Positions 15,726-22,858 of a DNA stretch of 64,000 nt are shown here, piece by piece; the first letter of the stretch is position 1; every line of letters starts with the position of its first letter. Under the pieces are notes generated by a model, which saw nothing but the letters and a program-made list of their open reading frames with translations, was not told the DNA's origin and did no database searches. The position numbers were made by a program, and so were the translations under genes. Source of the stretch: Curtobacterium pusillum. Lineage in GTDB: Bacteria > Actinomycetota > Actinomycetes > Actinomycetales > Microbacteriaceae. The stretch spans positions 124,001 through 188,000 of the forward strand of contig CP018783.1 of assembly GCA_002025645.1 (NCBI GenBank), read 5' to 3'.

Positions 15726-16891
15726 CGGCCACCGTGGTCGACGTCGACCTCCTGGAGGCCGCGGTCGCCCGGCGCGCGCAGATGGTCGACGACCTCGTCG
15801 CGTACGTCGAGACGGAGACCCCCTCCGACGACCTCGCCCTGCTCCGTGTCGGGCTCGACCACGTCGAGCGGTTCCTCGCCGCCACCGTCGGCCCCTTCGC
15901 CGAGCGCACGCTGCTCGAGTCCGGGCAGCACGGCCCCGTCGTCGTCGGTGACCTCGTGGCACCCGACGCGACGGAGTCCTGGGTCGTCGTGCTCTGCCAC
16001 TACGACACCGTGTGGGCCGCCGGCACGCTCGCCGACTGGCCGGTGCGGATCGACGGCAGCCGACTGACCGGCCCGGGCGCCTACGACATGAAGGCCGGGC
16101 TCGTGCAGTTCGCCCACGCGGTCGCGCTCCTCGACGGTCTCGGTGTCCCACGGCCGAACATCCGCCTCGTCCTGAACGGGGACGAAGAGGTCGGCAGCAT
16201 CGGTTCCCGCCCGGTCATCGAGGACGTCGTCCGACGGACCCCCGGCCCCGTCCTGGTCTTCGAGGCCTCGGCCGGCCCGGACGGCGCGCTCAAGACCGCA
16301 CGGAAGGGCGTCGGACTGTTCGACGTCCACATCCGCGGGGTCGAGGCCCACGCGGGTCTGCACCCGGCCGGGGGCGCCAGCGCGGTCGACGAGCTCGCCC
16401 GGGTGGTCCTCGCGCTCCACGGCGCGGCCGACCTCGACGCGGGCACGTCGCTGAACGTCGGGGTCGTCACCGGCGGCACCCGGCCGAACGTGCGGGCCGG
16501 TGCCGCGACGGCGGCACTCGACGTCCGGGTGTCGTCCGATGCCGAGTCGACACGGATCGACGAGGTCCTCGCCGGTCTCGAGCCGGCGAACCCGGCGGCG
16601 TCGATCTCGGTGACGGGCGACTGGAACCGACCCGTGATGGCGCGGACCGACCGCAACGTCGAGCTGTTCCGGGTCGCCGAGACGGCCGCTGCCGCACTCG
16701 GCCTCACCATCGCGGAGACGAGCGTCGGGGGCGCGAGCGACGGCAACTTCGCAGCCGCGCTCGGAGCGGCGGTGCTTGACGGTCTCGGCGCGGTCGGCGA
16801 CGGGGCGCACGCGCGACACGAGTGGGTCGACCTGGACCGCATGGTCGAGCGCACCGCGCTCACCGCGGGGGTGCTGCGGCGACTCGTCTAG
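15722..16891 (+). CDS. M20-family metallopeptidase (carboxypeptidase G2-like)
   Basis: 389 residues. Dinuclear zinc motifs: CHYDTVW near 94-100, GAYDMKAGL near 120-128, LNGDEEVGSIGS near 155-166 with the catalytic Glu pair, and a C-terminal His in ARHEWVDL. The middle insertion (about 205-310) is the dimerization domain. Such enzymes cleave N-acyl or N-carbamoyl amino acids and folyl-poly-glutamate-type amides. GTG start overlapping the previous stop (GTGA); last gene of the operon. Its TAG stop forms part of a TAGGAT box just before tRNA-Val. Confidence 0.9.
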   Translation: MTATVVDVDLLEAAVARRAQMVDDLVAYVETETPSDDLALLRVGLDHVERFLAATVGPFAERTLLESGQHGPVVVGDLVAPDATESWVVVLCHYDTVWAAGTLADWPVRIDGSRLTGPGAYDMKAGLVQFAHAVALLDGLGVPRPNIRLVLNGDEEVGSIGSRPVIEDVVRRTPGPVLVFEASAGPDGALKTARKGVGLFDVHIRGVEAHAGLHPAGGASAVDELARVVLALHGAADLDAGTSLNVGVVTGGTRPNVRAGAATAALDVRVSSDAESTRIDEVLAGLEPANPAASISVTGDWNRPVMARTDRNVELFRVAETAAAALGLTIAETSVGGASDGNFAAALGAAVLDGLGAVGDGAHARHEWVDLDRMVERTALTAGVLRRLV

Positions 16892-16903
16892 GATCGAGGG
16901 GAA

Positions 16904-16976
16904 GGGCCTTTAGCTCAGCTGGTAGAGCGCCACGTTTACACCGTGGATGTCGTCGGTTCGATCCCGGCAGGGCCCA
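16904..16976 (+). tRNA. tRNA-Val (anticodon UAC)
   Basis: 73-nt cloverleaf: acceptor GGGCCTT pairs with AGGGCCC (one G-T pair), D arm around TTAGCTCAGCTGGTAGAGC, anticodon stem CCACG/CGTGG with loop TTTACAC and anticodon TAC (16937-16939), and T arm with GGTTCGATCCC. Discriminator A; CCA is not fully encoded (CCG follows). A TAGGAT box at 16889-16894, overlapping the upstream stop codon, may be its -10. The 3' half (16936-16976) is also the antisense 3' end of hipA. Confidence 0.97.
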
Positions 16977-18186
16977 CCGCAGCAGACGTGATCTTCCTGG
17001 TCTGCTCCGTGACGAGGGCACGCATGCGTTCGGCCTGGCCGTCGTCGAGTTCCGTCCACGCGGTGTCGGCGCGGTCAGCGACTGCCTCGTAGACCCAGCG
17101 CACCTCGGCGCGGGCGCGGTCGACGTCGAGACCAGACCTGCGCGCGAGCTTCGACCAGTGGTCGAGCGTCAGCTCGTTCGGGTGCTCCGCACCACCGATG
17201 CGCATCGCGAGCGTGTCGTCGTACGCGGGCCAGAGCCGGGTGGGCAGGGCGTCGTAGAGCGGGGAGAGCTGGATCGCCGTGGGCCGCAGGAGGACGGAGT
17301 AGTTCTTCGCGTGCGCATCGGCGTTGCCGATGGCGGCGTTGAAGGCTGCCTGCTTGAGGAAGGTGTGAGCGGCCTCGCCGGTCGGGTCGTGCCGCAGCAA
17401 CAGCTCGATGATCGGTTTCGCGCCGATGGCGTACTTGCTCGCGCCCGCCTGACCGAGGGCCTGGGTGAGGTCCTCCACGTGGATCCGTGTCGCGATCCCG
17501 TTCGGCTGCGTTGCCCGGTCGAACCGCTCGACGATGTAGGCACGCTCGCCGGCCACGTCGAGGACGTCCGCCCGCGGTGCGACGAGGCCGATGTCCGCGG
17601 CGAGCCGTTCAGCCGCGACTTCTGCCTGTTCTGCACCACGGTTCGTGGAGGCTGCGGGCTTGATGATGTGGGTCGACGGAACGGACGCGTTCGACCAGAA
17701 CCAGGTCCCGCCGACGTCCGCGAGCGCGAACTTCGGCTGGCTGCCGGCGAGGGAGAACCGTGCCGGATCGGCGCGTTCCCACCAACGGTCGGGGTCCTGG
17801 TGCAGGCTGCTGATCCGGAAGGCGATCGCATCGTCGTCCGCAACGAGGAGCGCCGTCGCGGCGGACTCGGGAAGGTCCTCGGTGGGGAGGAGGACGAGAC
17901 CGCCCGCAACGTCTCCGCCGACCTCCGCGAGGAGGTCGAACGTGCTCGTCGACCTCGCGTCGGTGATGCGCCGCATCCACTCGCGGGCCTCGGGCCGGTC
18001 CGGGAGCAGGTTGTCGAGGAACCGACTCGCGGCATGCTCGGGCACCGTGCCGTGACGCGGGATCGACAACGACACGGGAGTGTCCGGAGCATCGCTGTCG
18101 TAGCGCAGGGTGACGCGCCCGCTCCCGGCGTCGACGAACTGCCCGACGTACCGACCTTCGAGCCAGGCGTGCAGGACCTTCGTCAC
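16936..18186 (-). CDS. HipA-like serine/threonine kinase toxin
   Basis: 416 residues. HipA-family kinases phosphorylate aminoacyl-tRNA synthetases such as GltX and arrest translation. Visible: N-terminal couple-HipA region (about 1-95), the SLAGSQPK nucleotide loop at 145-152, VERFDR near 219, catalytic GNADAHAKN at 287-295 (Asp290, Asn295) and LSPLYDA with metal-binding Asp312. The GTG start overlaps the antitoxin stop (GTGA). Odd feature: the last 13 codons lie inside tRNA-Val on the opposite strand and give the typical tRNA-encoded peptide GPAGIEPTT; the stop is within the tRNA. The real protein need not use this tail for function. Confidence 0.9.
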   Translation of the reverse strand: MTKVLHAWLEGRYVGQFVDAGSGRVTLRYDSDAPDTPVSLSIPRHGTVPEHAASRFLDNLLPDRPEAREWMRRITDARSTSTFDLLAEVGGDVAGGLVLLPTEDLPESAATALLVADDDAIAFRISSLHQDPDRWWERADPARFSLAGSQPKFALADVGGTWFWSNASVPSTHIIKPAASTNRGAEQAEVAAERLAADIGLVAPRADVLDVAGERAYIVERFDRATQPNGIATRIHVEDLTQALGQAGASKYAIGAKPIIELLLRHDPTGEAAHTFLKQAAFNAAIGNADAHAKNYSVLLRPTAIQLSPLYDALPTRLWPAYDDTLAMRIGGAEHPNELTLDHWSKLARRSGLDVDRARAEVRWVYEAVADRADTAWTELDDGQAERMRALVTEQTRKITSAAVGPAGIEPTTSTV

Positions 18187-18827
18187 GCTGAGTCCCTGAC
18201 CGCGGCGGTTGGCACCGCGAGCGGGTGCACGTCGAGGGCGTTGACGACCTGCAGGACGGTGACGAGCGAGTCGACCGCTTCGCCGGACTCGACGGCCTTG
18301 ACGTCGTGCTCCGTCGTGCCGGCACGGGCGGCGAGTTCTGCGCGGGTGAACCCGTGGATGGCCCGCTCGTCCGCGACCACCCGAGCCAGGCGGTCGGGCG
18401 AGTTCAGGAAGCGGCGTTGGGGGCGGGCGAGGCGCTCGGAGACGATGTCGTCGTCACCGTCCATCGCCGCACGCACGAGCAGCTCGCCGAGGGAGAACCC
18501 GCTCGGCGTCACGGCCCCACGGAACCACGCGCGCAGCAGTGCGGCAGGGTGCTCTGCCTGACGGAGTCGGTTCAGGTAGCCGGCGATGCGCCGACGGTCC
18601 GAGCCGGTCAGCCCGCGGACGGACTGGTCGGAGAGGGCGCGGAGGAACATCACCCTGGTCCGCGGACTCATCGGGCGGGTACCGGTGACCGGTGACGTCG
18701 TGGCGTCGTCGTCCAGCACCCACGCGCGTCCGATGCGTCGAGCGGGAACGCGACCCTGCTGCACGAGCGTCCGTGCGCGACGCGGCGAGATGCCGTGCTC
18801 GGTCGCGTACTCGGCGATGGTGACCAC
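18183..18827 (-). CDS. HipB-like antitoxin with an extra N-terminal HTH module
   Basis: 214 residues, more than twice a normal HipB. The N-terminus (1-45, TIAEYATEHGISPRRARTLV then RRIGRAWVLDDDA) is an excisionase/MerR-like HTH; 50-110 is a helical region (RGLTGSDRRRIAGYLNRLR); the C-terminus (about 147-205, FTRAELAARAGTTEHDVKAV) is a canonical XRE HTH as in HipB. The N-terminal two thirds resemble the antitoxin at 26027-26683, which guards a different toxin. Antitoxin before toxin with a 4-nt overlap, and a leaderless promoter just upstream, fit autoregulation. Confidence 0.85.
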   Translation of the reverse strand: MVTIAEYATEHGISPRRARTLVQQGRVPARRIGRAWVLDDDATTSPVTGTRPMSPRTRVMFLRALSDQSVRGLTGSDRRRIAGYLNRLRQAEHPAALLRAWFRGAVTPSGFSLGELLVRAAMDGDDDIVSERLARPQRRFLNSPDRLARVVADERAIHGFTRAELAARAGTTEHDVKAVESGEAVDSLVTVLQVVNALDVHPLAVPTAAVRDSA

Positions 18828-18833
18828 GCGCCC

Positions 18834-18863
18834 ATGCTACGTCTCGCGGAACAGGAAGTGCAA
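18834..18863 (-). promoter_or_regulatory. Leaderless promoter of the HipBA-like operon
   Basis: On the minus strand TTGCAC (18863-18858), 18-bp spacer, TAGCAT (18839-18834), then 6 nt to the GTG at 18827. Confidence 0.65.
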
Positions 18864-18881
18864 TGGAATGGCCGGACCGGA

Positions 18882-18931
18882 TGACGGACGGGAGGCACGG
18901 TGCCAGCCGGCACCGTGCCTCCCGTCCGTCA
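18882..18931. repeat. Dispersed palindrome, copy 3 (23-bp perfect arms)
   Basis: TGACGGACGGGAGGCACGG continued by TGCC, 4-nt loop AGCC, and the exact inverse. It lies between the 3' end of hxlA and the promoter of the HipBA-like operon, both on the minus strand. Confidence 0.93.
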
Positions 18932-18948
18932 GTTGCGCGTTCCGTGCG

Positions 18949-19572
18949 TCACTTGATGGCGGCGCGGATCTCCGCGGCCGCGGCCGCGACGTCGTCGGCG
19001 CTGTAGATCGCGCTGCCAGCGACGGCGACCCGTGCGCCGGCGTCCTGGACGGACGCGACGGAGCCGGCGTTGACGCCACCGGCGACCGAGAACGGCACGC
19101 CCGCGGACTCACCGTCGCGCAGCAGGGTCTCGAAGGTGAAGCCCGGCTCGGCCTGCTCGTCGAGGCCGGCGTGCATCTCGACGAAGGTCGCGCCGAGAGC
19201 GACGACCTGCTTGGCGCGGGCCGGCTTGTCGGCGACGCCGATCAGGTCGACGACGATGCCCTTGCCGTGCTTCTCGGCGGCCTTCACCGCGCCGACGATG
19301 GTGCTGTCACCGGCGGTGCCGAGGACGGTCACGAGGTCGGCGCCCGCCTGGAACGCGATGTCGGCCTCGAGCTCGCCGGCGTCCATCGTCTTGAGGTCGG
19401 CGAAGACGATCTTGTCCGGGTGCGCCTGCTTGATCGCGGTGATCGCGGAGAGCCCTTCGCTCTTGATGAGCGGGGTGCCGAGCTCGAGGATGTCGACGTG
19501 CGGTGCTGCTGCGGCGGCGAGCTCCAGCGCGGCGTCGGTGGTCAGGGTGTCCATGGCGAACTGCAACTGCAT
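18949..19572 (-). CDS. hxlA: 3-Hexulose-6-phosphate synthase
   Basis: Condenses formaldehyde with ribulose 5-phosphate in the ribulose monophosphate pathway; in non-methylotrophs it detoxifies formaldehyde or supplies pentose phosphate in reverse. 207 residues, orotidine-decarboxylase-like barrel: QFAMDTL at the start, ILELGTPLIKSEG near 28-40 and the Asp/Lys motif IVFADLKTMDAGE near 55-67. ATG at 19572 preceded by AGGAAAG. Directly follows hxlB in the same direction with 44 nt between. Confidence 0.93.
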   Translation of the reverse strand: MQLQFAMDTLTTDAALELAAAAAPHVDILELGTPLIKSEGLSAITAIKQAHPDKIVFADLKTMDAGELEADIAFQAGADLVTVLGTAGDSTIVGAVKAAEKHGKGIVVDLIGVADKPARAKQVVALGATFVEMHAGLDEQAEPGFTFETLLRDGESAGVPFSVAGGVNAGSVASVQDAGARVAVAGSAIYSADDVAAAAAEIRAAIK

Positions 19573-19616
19573 GATGTGCTTCTTTCCTGTCGTGCGGGTG
19601 GGGGTCGTGGCCGGGG

Positions 19617-20186
19617 TCACTCGATGTTCGCGTGCCGGGGCCACAGGTCGTCGGCGCTCTGACCGCTGCGCTGCCAGAGCGTGTGGAACAGCGCGTCGCC
19701 GAGGAGCGCGACACCCTGTTCGAAGAGGGAGCCGGCGTACTGCGCGGAGGCGACGCCGGACCGGTCGGTCTTCGTCGCGGCTGGGAGCAGGACCGTCATC
19801 CGAGCGGTGCGGGACAGCGGCGCGTCGTCCGTGGTGGAGATCGCGGCAATGGTCGCTCCGGCTGCGGACGCGGTCTCCGCCGCGCGGACGATGCCGCTCG
19901 TCGTGCCGGACCCGCTCGCGGTGAGGAGCAGGTCACCACTGCCGATCGCGGGGGTCGTCACCTCGCCCACGACGTGGGTCGTGATGCCGAGGTGCATGAG
20001 CCGCATCGCCGTCATGCGGAGCGCGATGCCGGACCGGCCGGCACCGTGCACGAAGACGCGATCGGCCGTCGTCACGAGGTCGGCGAGGTCGTCGAGCTGG
20101 CCGCCGGCGGTCTCGACGAGTCGGTCCAGGAGACCGGCGACCTCGTCGGCCACCGTCCGGAGTGCGTTTCGACCGTTGTGCTGCAT
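19617..20186 (-). CDS. hxlB: 6-Phospho-3-hexuloisomerase (SIS domain)
   Basis: Isomerizes the HxlA product to fructose 6-phosphate. 189 residues, one SIS domain: VFVHGAGRSGIALRM near 44-58, TASGSGTTSGIV near 88-99, then the C-terminal AQYAGSLFEQGVALLGDALF helix. Upstream gene of the hxlBA pair. CAGACT 7 nt before the ATG may be a leaderless -10. Divergent from the LuxR-type regulator, with TACCCG-type inverted repeats between them. Confidence 0.92.
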   Translation of the reverse strand: MQHNGRNALRTVADEVAGLLDRLVETAGGQLDDLADLVTTADRVFVHGAGRSGIALRMTAMRLMHLGITTHVVGEVTTPAIGSGDLLLTASGSGTTSGIVRAAETASAAGATIAAISTTDDAPLSRTARMTVLLPAATKTDRSGVASAQYAGSLFEQGVALLGDALFHTLWQRSGQSADDLWPRHANIE

Positions 20187-20222
20187 GTCGACGAGTCTGG
20201 TTGGTCGCCGATGGCGTCGCAG

Positions 20223-20281
20223 CTACCCGGTGAGCGGGCGTTCCCATCCGCCCGGGTAGGGGAGTGGCGCGCGGGTAGTAT
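20223..20281. promoter_or_regulatory. hxlB/regulator intergenic control region
   Basis: CTACCCGG (20223-20230) and CCGGGTAG (20252-20259) are perfect inverted 8-mers; a third CGGGTAG (20272-20278) overlaps TAGTAT (20276-20281), which ends 6 nt before the ATG at 20288. Sites of this shape suit a NarL/LuxR-type dimer, here probably the divergent gene product acting on itself and on hxlBA. Confidence 0.55.
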
Positions 20282-20287
20282 CGCGCC

Positions 20288-21115
20288 ATGGTCGACTCCG
20301 CACCGCTCGCCGAACCCGCCACCCGCGCGCTCGTCGTGCAGCACGCACGGCTGGTCGCCGAACGCGCCGATCAGCACGCCTTGACGCTGGAGTCGCTGCT
20401 GGCGGTACTCCGATCGACGCGCGTCGACGACCGTGCCGCACGCGTCGAGGCCGCCGAGATCGCGTCGGCGGCACTGGTCGACCTCCGGACGAGCAACGAC
20501 GAGGAGCGGAACGCCCTGGTCGAACCGGTGTCCCGGGCGTTCCTCCGGCTGCGGAACGACCTGCGGCCACTCGTGCGCTTCGGATCGATCGACATCCAGT
20601 TCGTCGAGCCACCCGCGACCGGGCGTGCCCTGCCCGGTGAGGTCGCCCACGCCGCCCGTGCCATCGTGCGCACCGCGGTGCTCGCACACGTCGACCGGGG
20701 GACCGCCGAGCGGGTCCGCGTGCAGTGGGACTGCGACGGACGCAACCTGCTCGTCGAGATCCGCGACGACGGCGACGGGTCGCTCGACGTCCACGACGAC
20801 ACGGTGCGTCCGATCGCCGAGCGGGTGTCCGCCCTCGACGGGGACTTCCGGGTGGAGTCGACGGACGGGTGGGGCTCCACGATCTCGATCGTGATGCCGT
20901 TGGACCCGCCAGCACTCGCCGACCGCATCGAGGACGCCGAGGCACTGACGCCCCGTGAGCGCGACGTCCTCCGGCTCGTCGTCGCCGGGGCCCCGAACGC
21001 CGACGTCGCCGCCCAGCTCGGCATCACGGTGAACACCGCCAAGTACCACGTCGCGAACCTGCTGCGGAAGTACGGTGCGCGGTCCCGGGCGGAGCTCTCC
21101 GCGCTCGCTCGCTGA
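20288..21115 (+). CDS. LuxR-family regulator with degenerate histidine-kinase-like ATPase domain
   Basis: 275 residues. The C-terminus (about 215-275, LTPRERDVLRLVVAGAPNAD then AQLGITVNTAKYHVANLL) is a textbook LuxR/NarL HTH. The middle (about 115-205) resembles a GHKL ATPase, with LVEIRDDGDGSL in place of the N-D-G box and GWGSTISIVMPL as the terminal strand; the N-terminus is helical. It looks like a sensor-kinase C-terminal half fused straight to the DNA-binding domain, so ligand or nucleotide binding may control it directly. Position suggests control of hxlBA. Leaderless start. Confidence 0.82.
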   Translation: MVDSAPLAEPATRALVVQHARLVAERADQHALTLESLLAVLRSTRVDDRAARVEAAEIASAALVDLRTSNDEERNALVEPVSRAFLRLRNDLRPLVRFGSIDIQFVEPPATGRALPGEVAHAARAIVRTAVLAHVDRGTAERVRVQWDCDGRNLLVEIRDDGDGSLDVHDDTVRPIAERVSALDGDFRVESTDGWGSTISIVMPLDPPALADRIEDAEALTPRERDVLRLVVAGAPNADVAAQLGITVNTAKYHVANLLRKYGARSRAELSALAR

Positions 21116-21156
21116 GCCACGGCCTCGTCCCGCCCGGCTGCCGATACCGTGGACCC

Positions 21157-21732
21157 ATGGCCCGCTTCACGCCCCCTGCCGCCGACGCGATGCGCGCGCG
21201 ACTCCTGCTCGCCGCCCGCGACGAGTTCGCCGCCGCCGGTCTCGTCGGCACCCGCCTGGAACGCATCACCGCAGCGGCGGAGAGCAACAAGGCGCAGGTC
21301 TTCCACTACTTCGGCAGCAAGGAGGGCCTGTTCGACGCGCTGATCGCCCAGACGGTCGCGGAGACCTCGGACGAGGTCCCGATCGACACCGACGACCTGC
21401 CCGGGTACGCCGCACGCCTGCACGACTCGTACGTCCGACGCCCGTGGGCGCAGCGGCTGCTCACGTGGCACCGGCTCGAACGCGGTGACGCCGCTCCGCT
21501 CGAAGCCCTGATCGGCGCTGACACCGAAGCGGTCGCCGCGGTCGAGCACGCCCAGCGCGCCGGAGTCCTGCCCCGCTCCTACCGGCCGGCGGTCCTGCTC
21601 GGACTGGTCGTGCACGTCGCCGCGTTCTGGAGCGCGACGACGCCCGAGTTCGACACCCTCGTCGCGGCGGTGACCCCCGCTCGCCGTCGGCAGATCGTCG
21701 TGGACGCGGTCACCGCCCTCGTCGGCGCCTGA
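21157..21732 (+). CDS. TetR-family transcriptional regulator
   Basis: 191 residues. N-terminal HTH about 10-55: LLLAARDEFAAAGLVGTRLE, ITAAAESNKAQVFHYFGSKE, the canonical TetR recognition helix ending in Y-F-G-S-K-E-G-L-F. The C-terminal ligand domain is generic. TACCGT 6 nt before the ATG marks a leaderless promoter. Target genes are not evident; the following gene is convergent. Confidence 0.92.
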   Translation: MARFTPPAADAMRARLLLAARDEFAAAGLVGTRLERITAAAESNKAQVFHYFGSKEGLFDALIAQTVAETSDEVPIDTDDLPGYAARLHDSYVRRPWAQRLLTWHRLERGDAAPLEALIGADTEAVAAVEHAQRAGVLPRSYRPAVLLGLVVHVAAFWSATTPEFDTLVAAVTPARRRQIVVDAVTALVGA

Positions 21733-21738
21733 CCACGG

Positions 21739-22299
21739 TCAGTCCCGGTCGAGCGACACCTGGTCGAGGTCGCACTCGTCGATCCGGCCGGCCGCGGCGA
21801 CACCGAGCGTCGCGGGCAGCACCGTGCTGTGGATCGTCCCGAGCACAGCGCGCTGGTCCAGTTCGAGGCCGCCGATCGCACCGAAGGGCGCGCCGTCGCT
21901 CCGGGCGATCGTCGCGATCACCGTGGAGGTCCGGTGCGCGGGCAGGACCGCACCGTCGAGGGGGATGGTGCGGTGGCCCTCGGCGAGCTGACTGAGAGTG
22001 CCGAACCCGTTGAACCCGAACGAGCGACCCGGCGCGACACGGAGGTCGACGTCCGCCGTCCCGACCTGCCCGAGGGCCCGGCTCCCGACGACCTCGATGT
22101 CGCCTGCGGAGTCGTTCTGCACCGGGATCGTGACGCTCATCGACGTGGACGTGTCGCCGGCCGCGTAGCTGGCGCAGGTGCCGCCCACGAGGCGGTCGGT
22201 CCGCAGCGGTGTCGACGGCCAGGCCACGACGGTGACCGCTGCTCCGGCCACGATCGCCAGTGTTGTGGAAGCGGCCAGGACCGCAGGTCCGGAATGCAC
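21739..22299 (-). CDS. Hypothetical membrane-anchored or secreted protein
   Basis: 186 residues. Residues 5-28 (PAVLAASTTLAIVAGAAVTV) form a signal anchor; the rest is a Ser/Thr/Gly-rich beta-type extracytoplasmic domain with two cysteines (near 42 and 177) that could form a disulfide. No family recognised. GTG start at 22299, with TATGCT ending 6 nt upstream (leaderless). Confidence 0.65.
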   Translation of the reverse strand: MHSGPAVLAASTTLAIVAGAAVTVVAWPSTPLRTDRLVGGTCASYAAGDTSTSMSVTIPVQNDSAGDIEVVGSRALGQVGTADVDLRVAPGRSFGFNGFGTLSQLAEGHRTIPLDGAVLPAHRTSTVIATIARSDGAPFGAIGGLELDQRAVLGTIHSTVLPATLGVAAAGRIDECDLDQVSLDRD

Positions 22300-22327
22300 C
22301 GCACCAGCATACGGAGTCCCGCGTGCG

Positions 22328-22765
22328 CTACCGCTTCCGCAGGTCCTGGGCCAGCATCACGATGATCCCGCTCGGCCCGCGCAGGTAGCTCAGCCGGTAG
22401 ACGTCCTGGTAGTTCGCCACCCCGCGCAACGGGACGCACCCGTGCCGCGCGGCGATCGCGAGCGCGGCGTCGATGTCGTCCACCTGGAACGCCACCCGGT
22501 GCATGCCGATCTCGTTCGGCAGCGTCGGCTCGGTCTCGATCGCGTCGGGGTGGATGTACTCGAACAGCTCGAGCCGCCCGTGCCCGTCGGGGGTCTGCAG
22601 CATCGCGATCCGGGCGTGGTTGCCGTCGAGTCCGACGGCCGTGTCCGCCCACTCGCCGCTGACGGTGTCCTGTCCGACGACCGTGAGTCCGAGGTCCGTG
22701 AAGAACGCGACGGTCTCGTCGAGGTCGCGGACGGCGATGCCGACGTTCTCCAGCGTGATGGCCAT
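22328..22765 (-). CDS. VOC-superfamily protein
   Basis: 145 residues with two beta-alpha-beta units: ENVGIAVRDLDETVAFFTDL at 6-25, RLELFEY with a metal-type Glu near 67, GMHRVAFQVDDIDAALAIAA near 88 and RGPSGIIVMLAQ at the end. The layout with H(9-equivalent replaced), E and terminal V-M-L suggests a glyoxalase/dioxygenase-like protein; substrate unknown. TAGCCT lies 7 nt upstream of the ATG (leaderless). Confidence 0.85.
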   Translation of the reverse strand: MAITLENVGIAVRDLDETVAFFTDLGLTVVGQDTVSGEWADTAVGLDGNHARIAMLQTPDGHGRLELFEYIHPDAIETEPTLPNEIGMHRVAFQVDDIDAALAIAARHGCVPLRGVANYQDVYRLSYLRGPSGIIVMLAQDLRKR

Positions 22766-22800
22766 GGCCAGCAGGCTAGCGGGGTGGTGCTGCCGGTGTC

Positions 22801-22844
22801 CGGACTGGAGGCGCGGGGCGGGGCCGCCACGTGCCTCCAGTCCG
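22801..22844. repeat. Dispersed palindrome, copy 4
   Basis: CGGACTGGAGGCGCG ... CGTGCCTCCAGTCCG with a G/C-rich 14-nt centre. It lies between the uvrA-like gene's 3' end and the VOC gene promoter, both on the minus strand. Confidence 0.88.
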
Positions 22845-22858
22845 CTGGGTGTGGGCCG

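Noticed and set aside
16981..18960. Integrated mobile element at the tRNA-Val 3' end
   Set aside because: Only the TA pair is present; I see no integrase, no excision gene and no second copy of the tRNA 3' end as an attachment site in the window.
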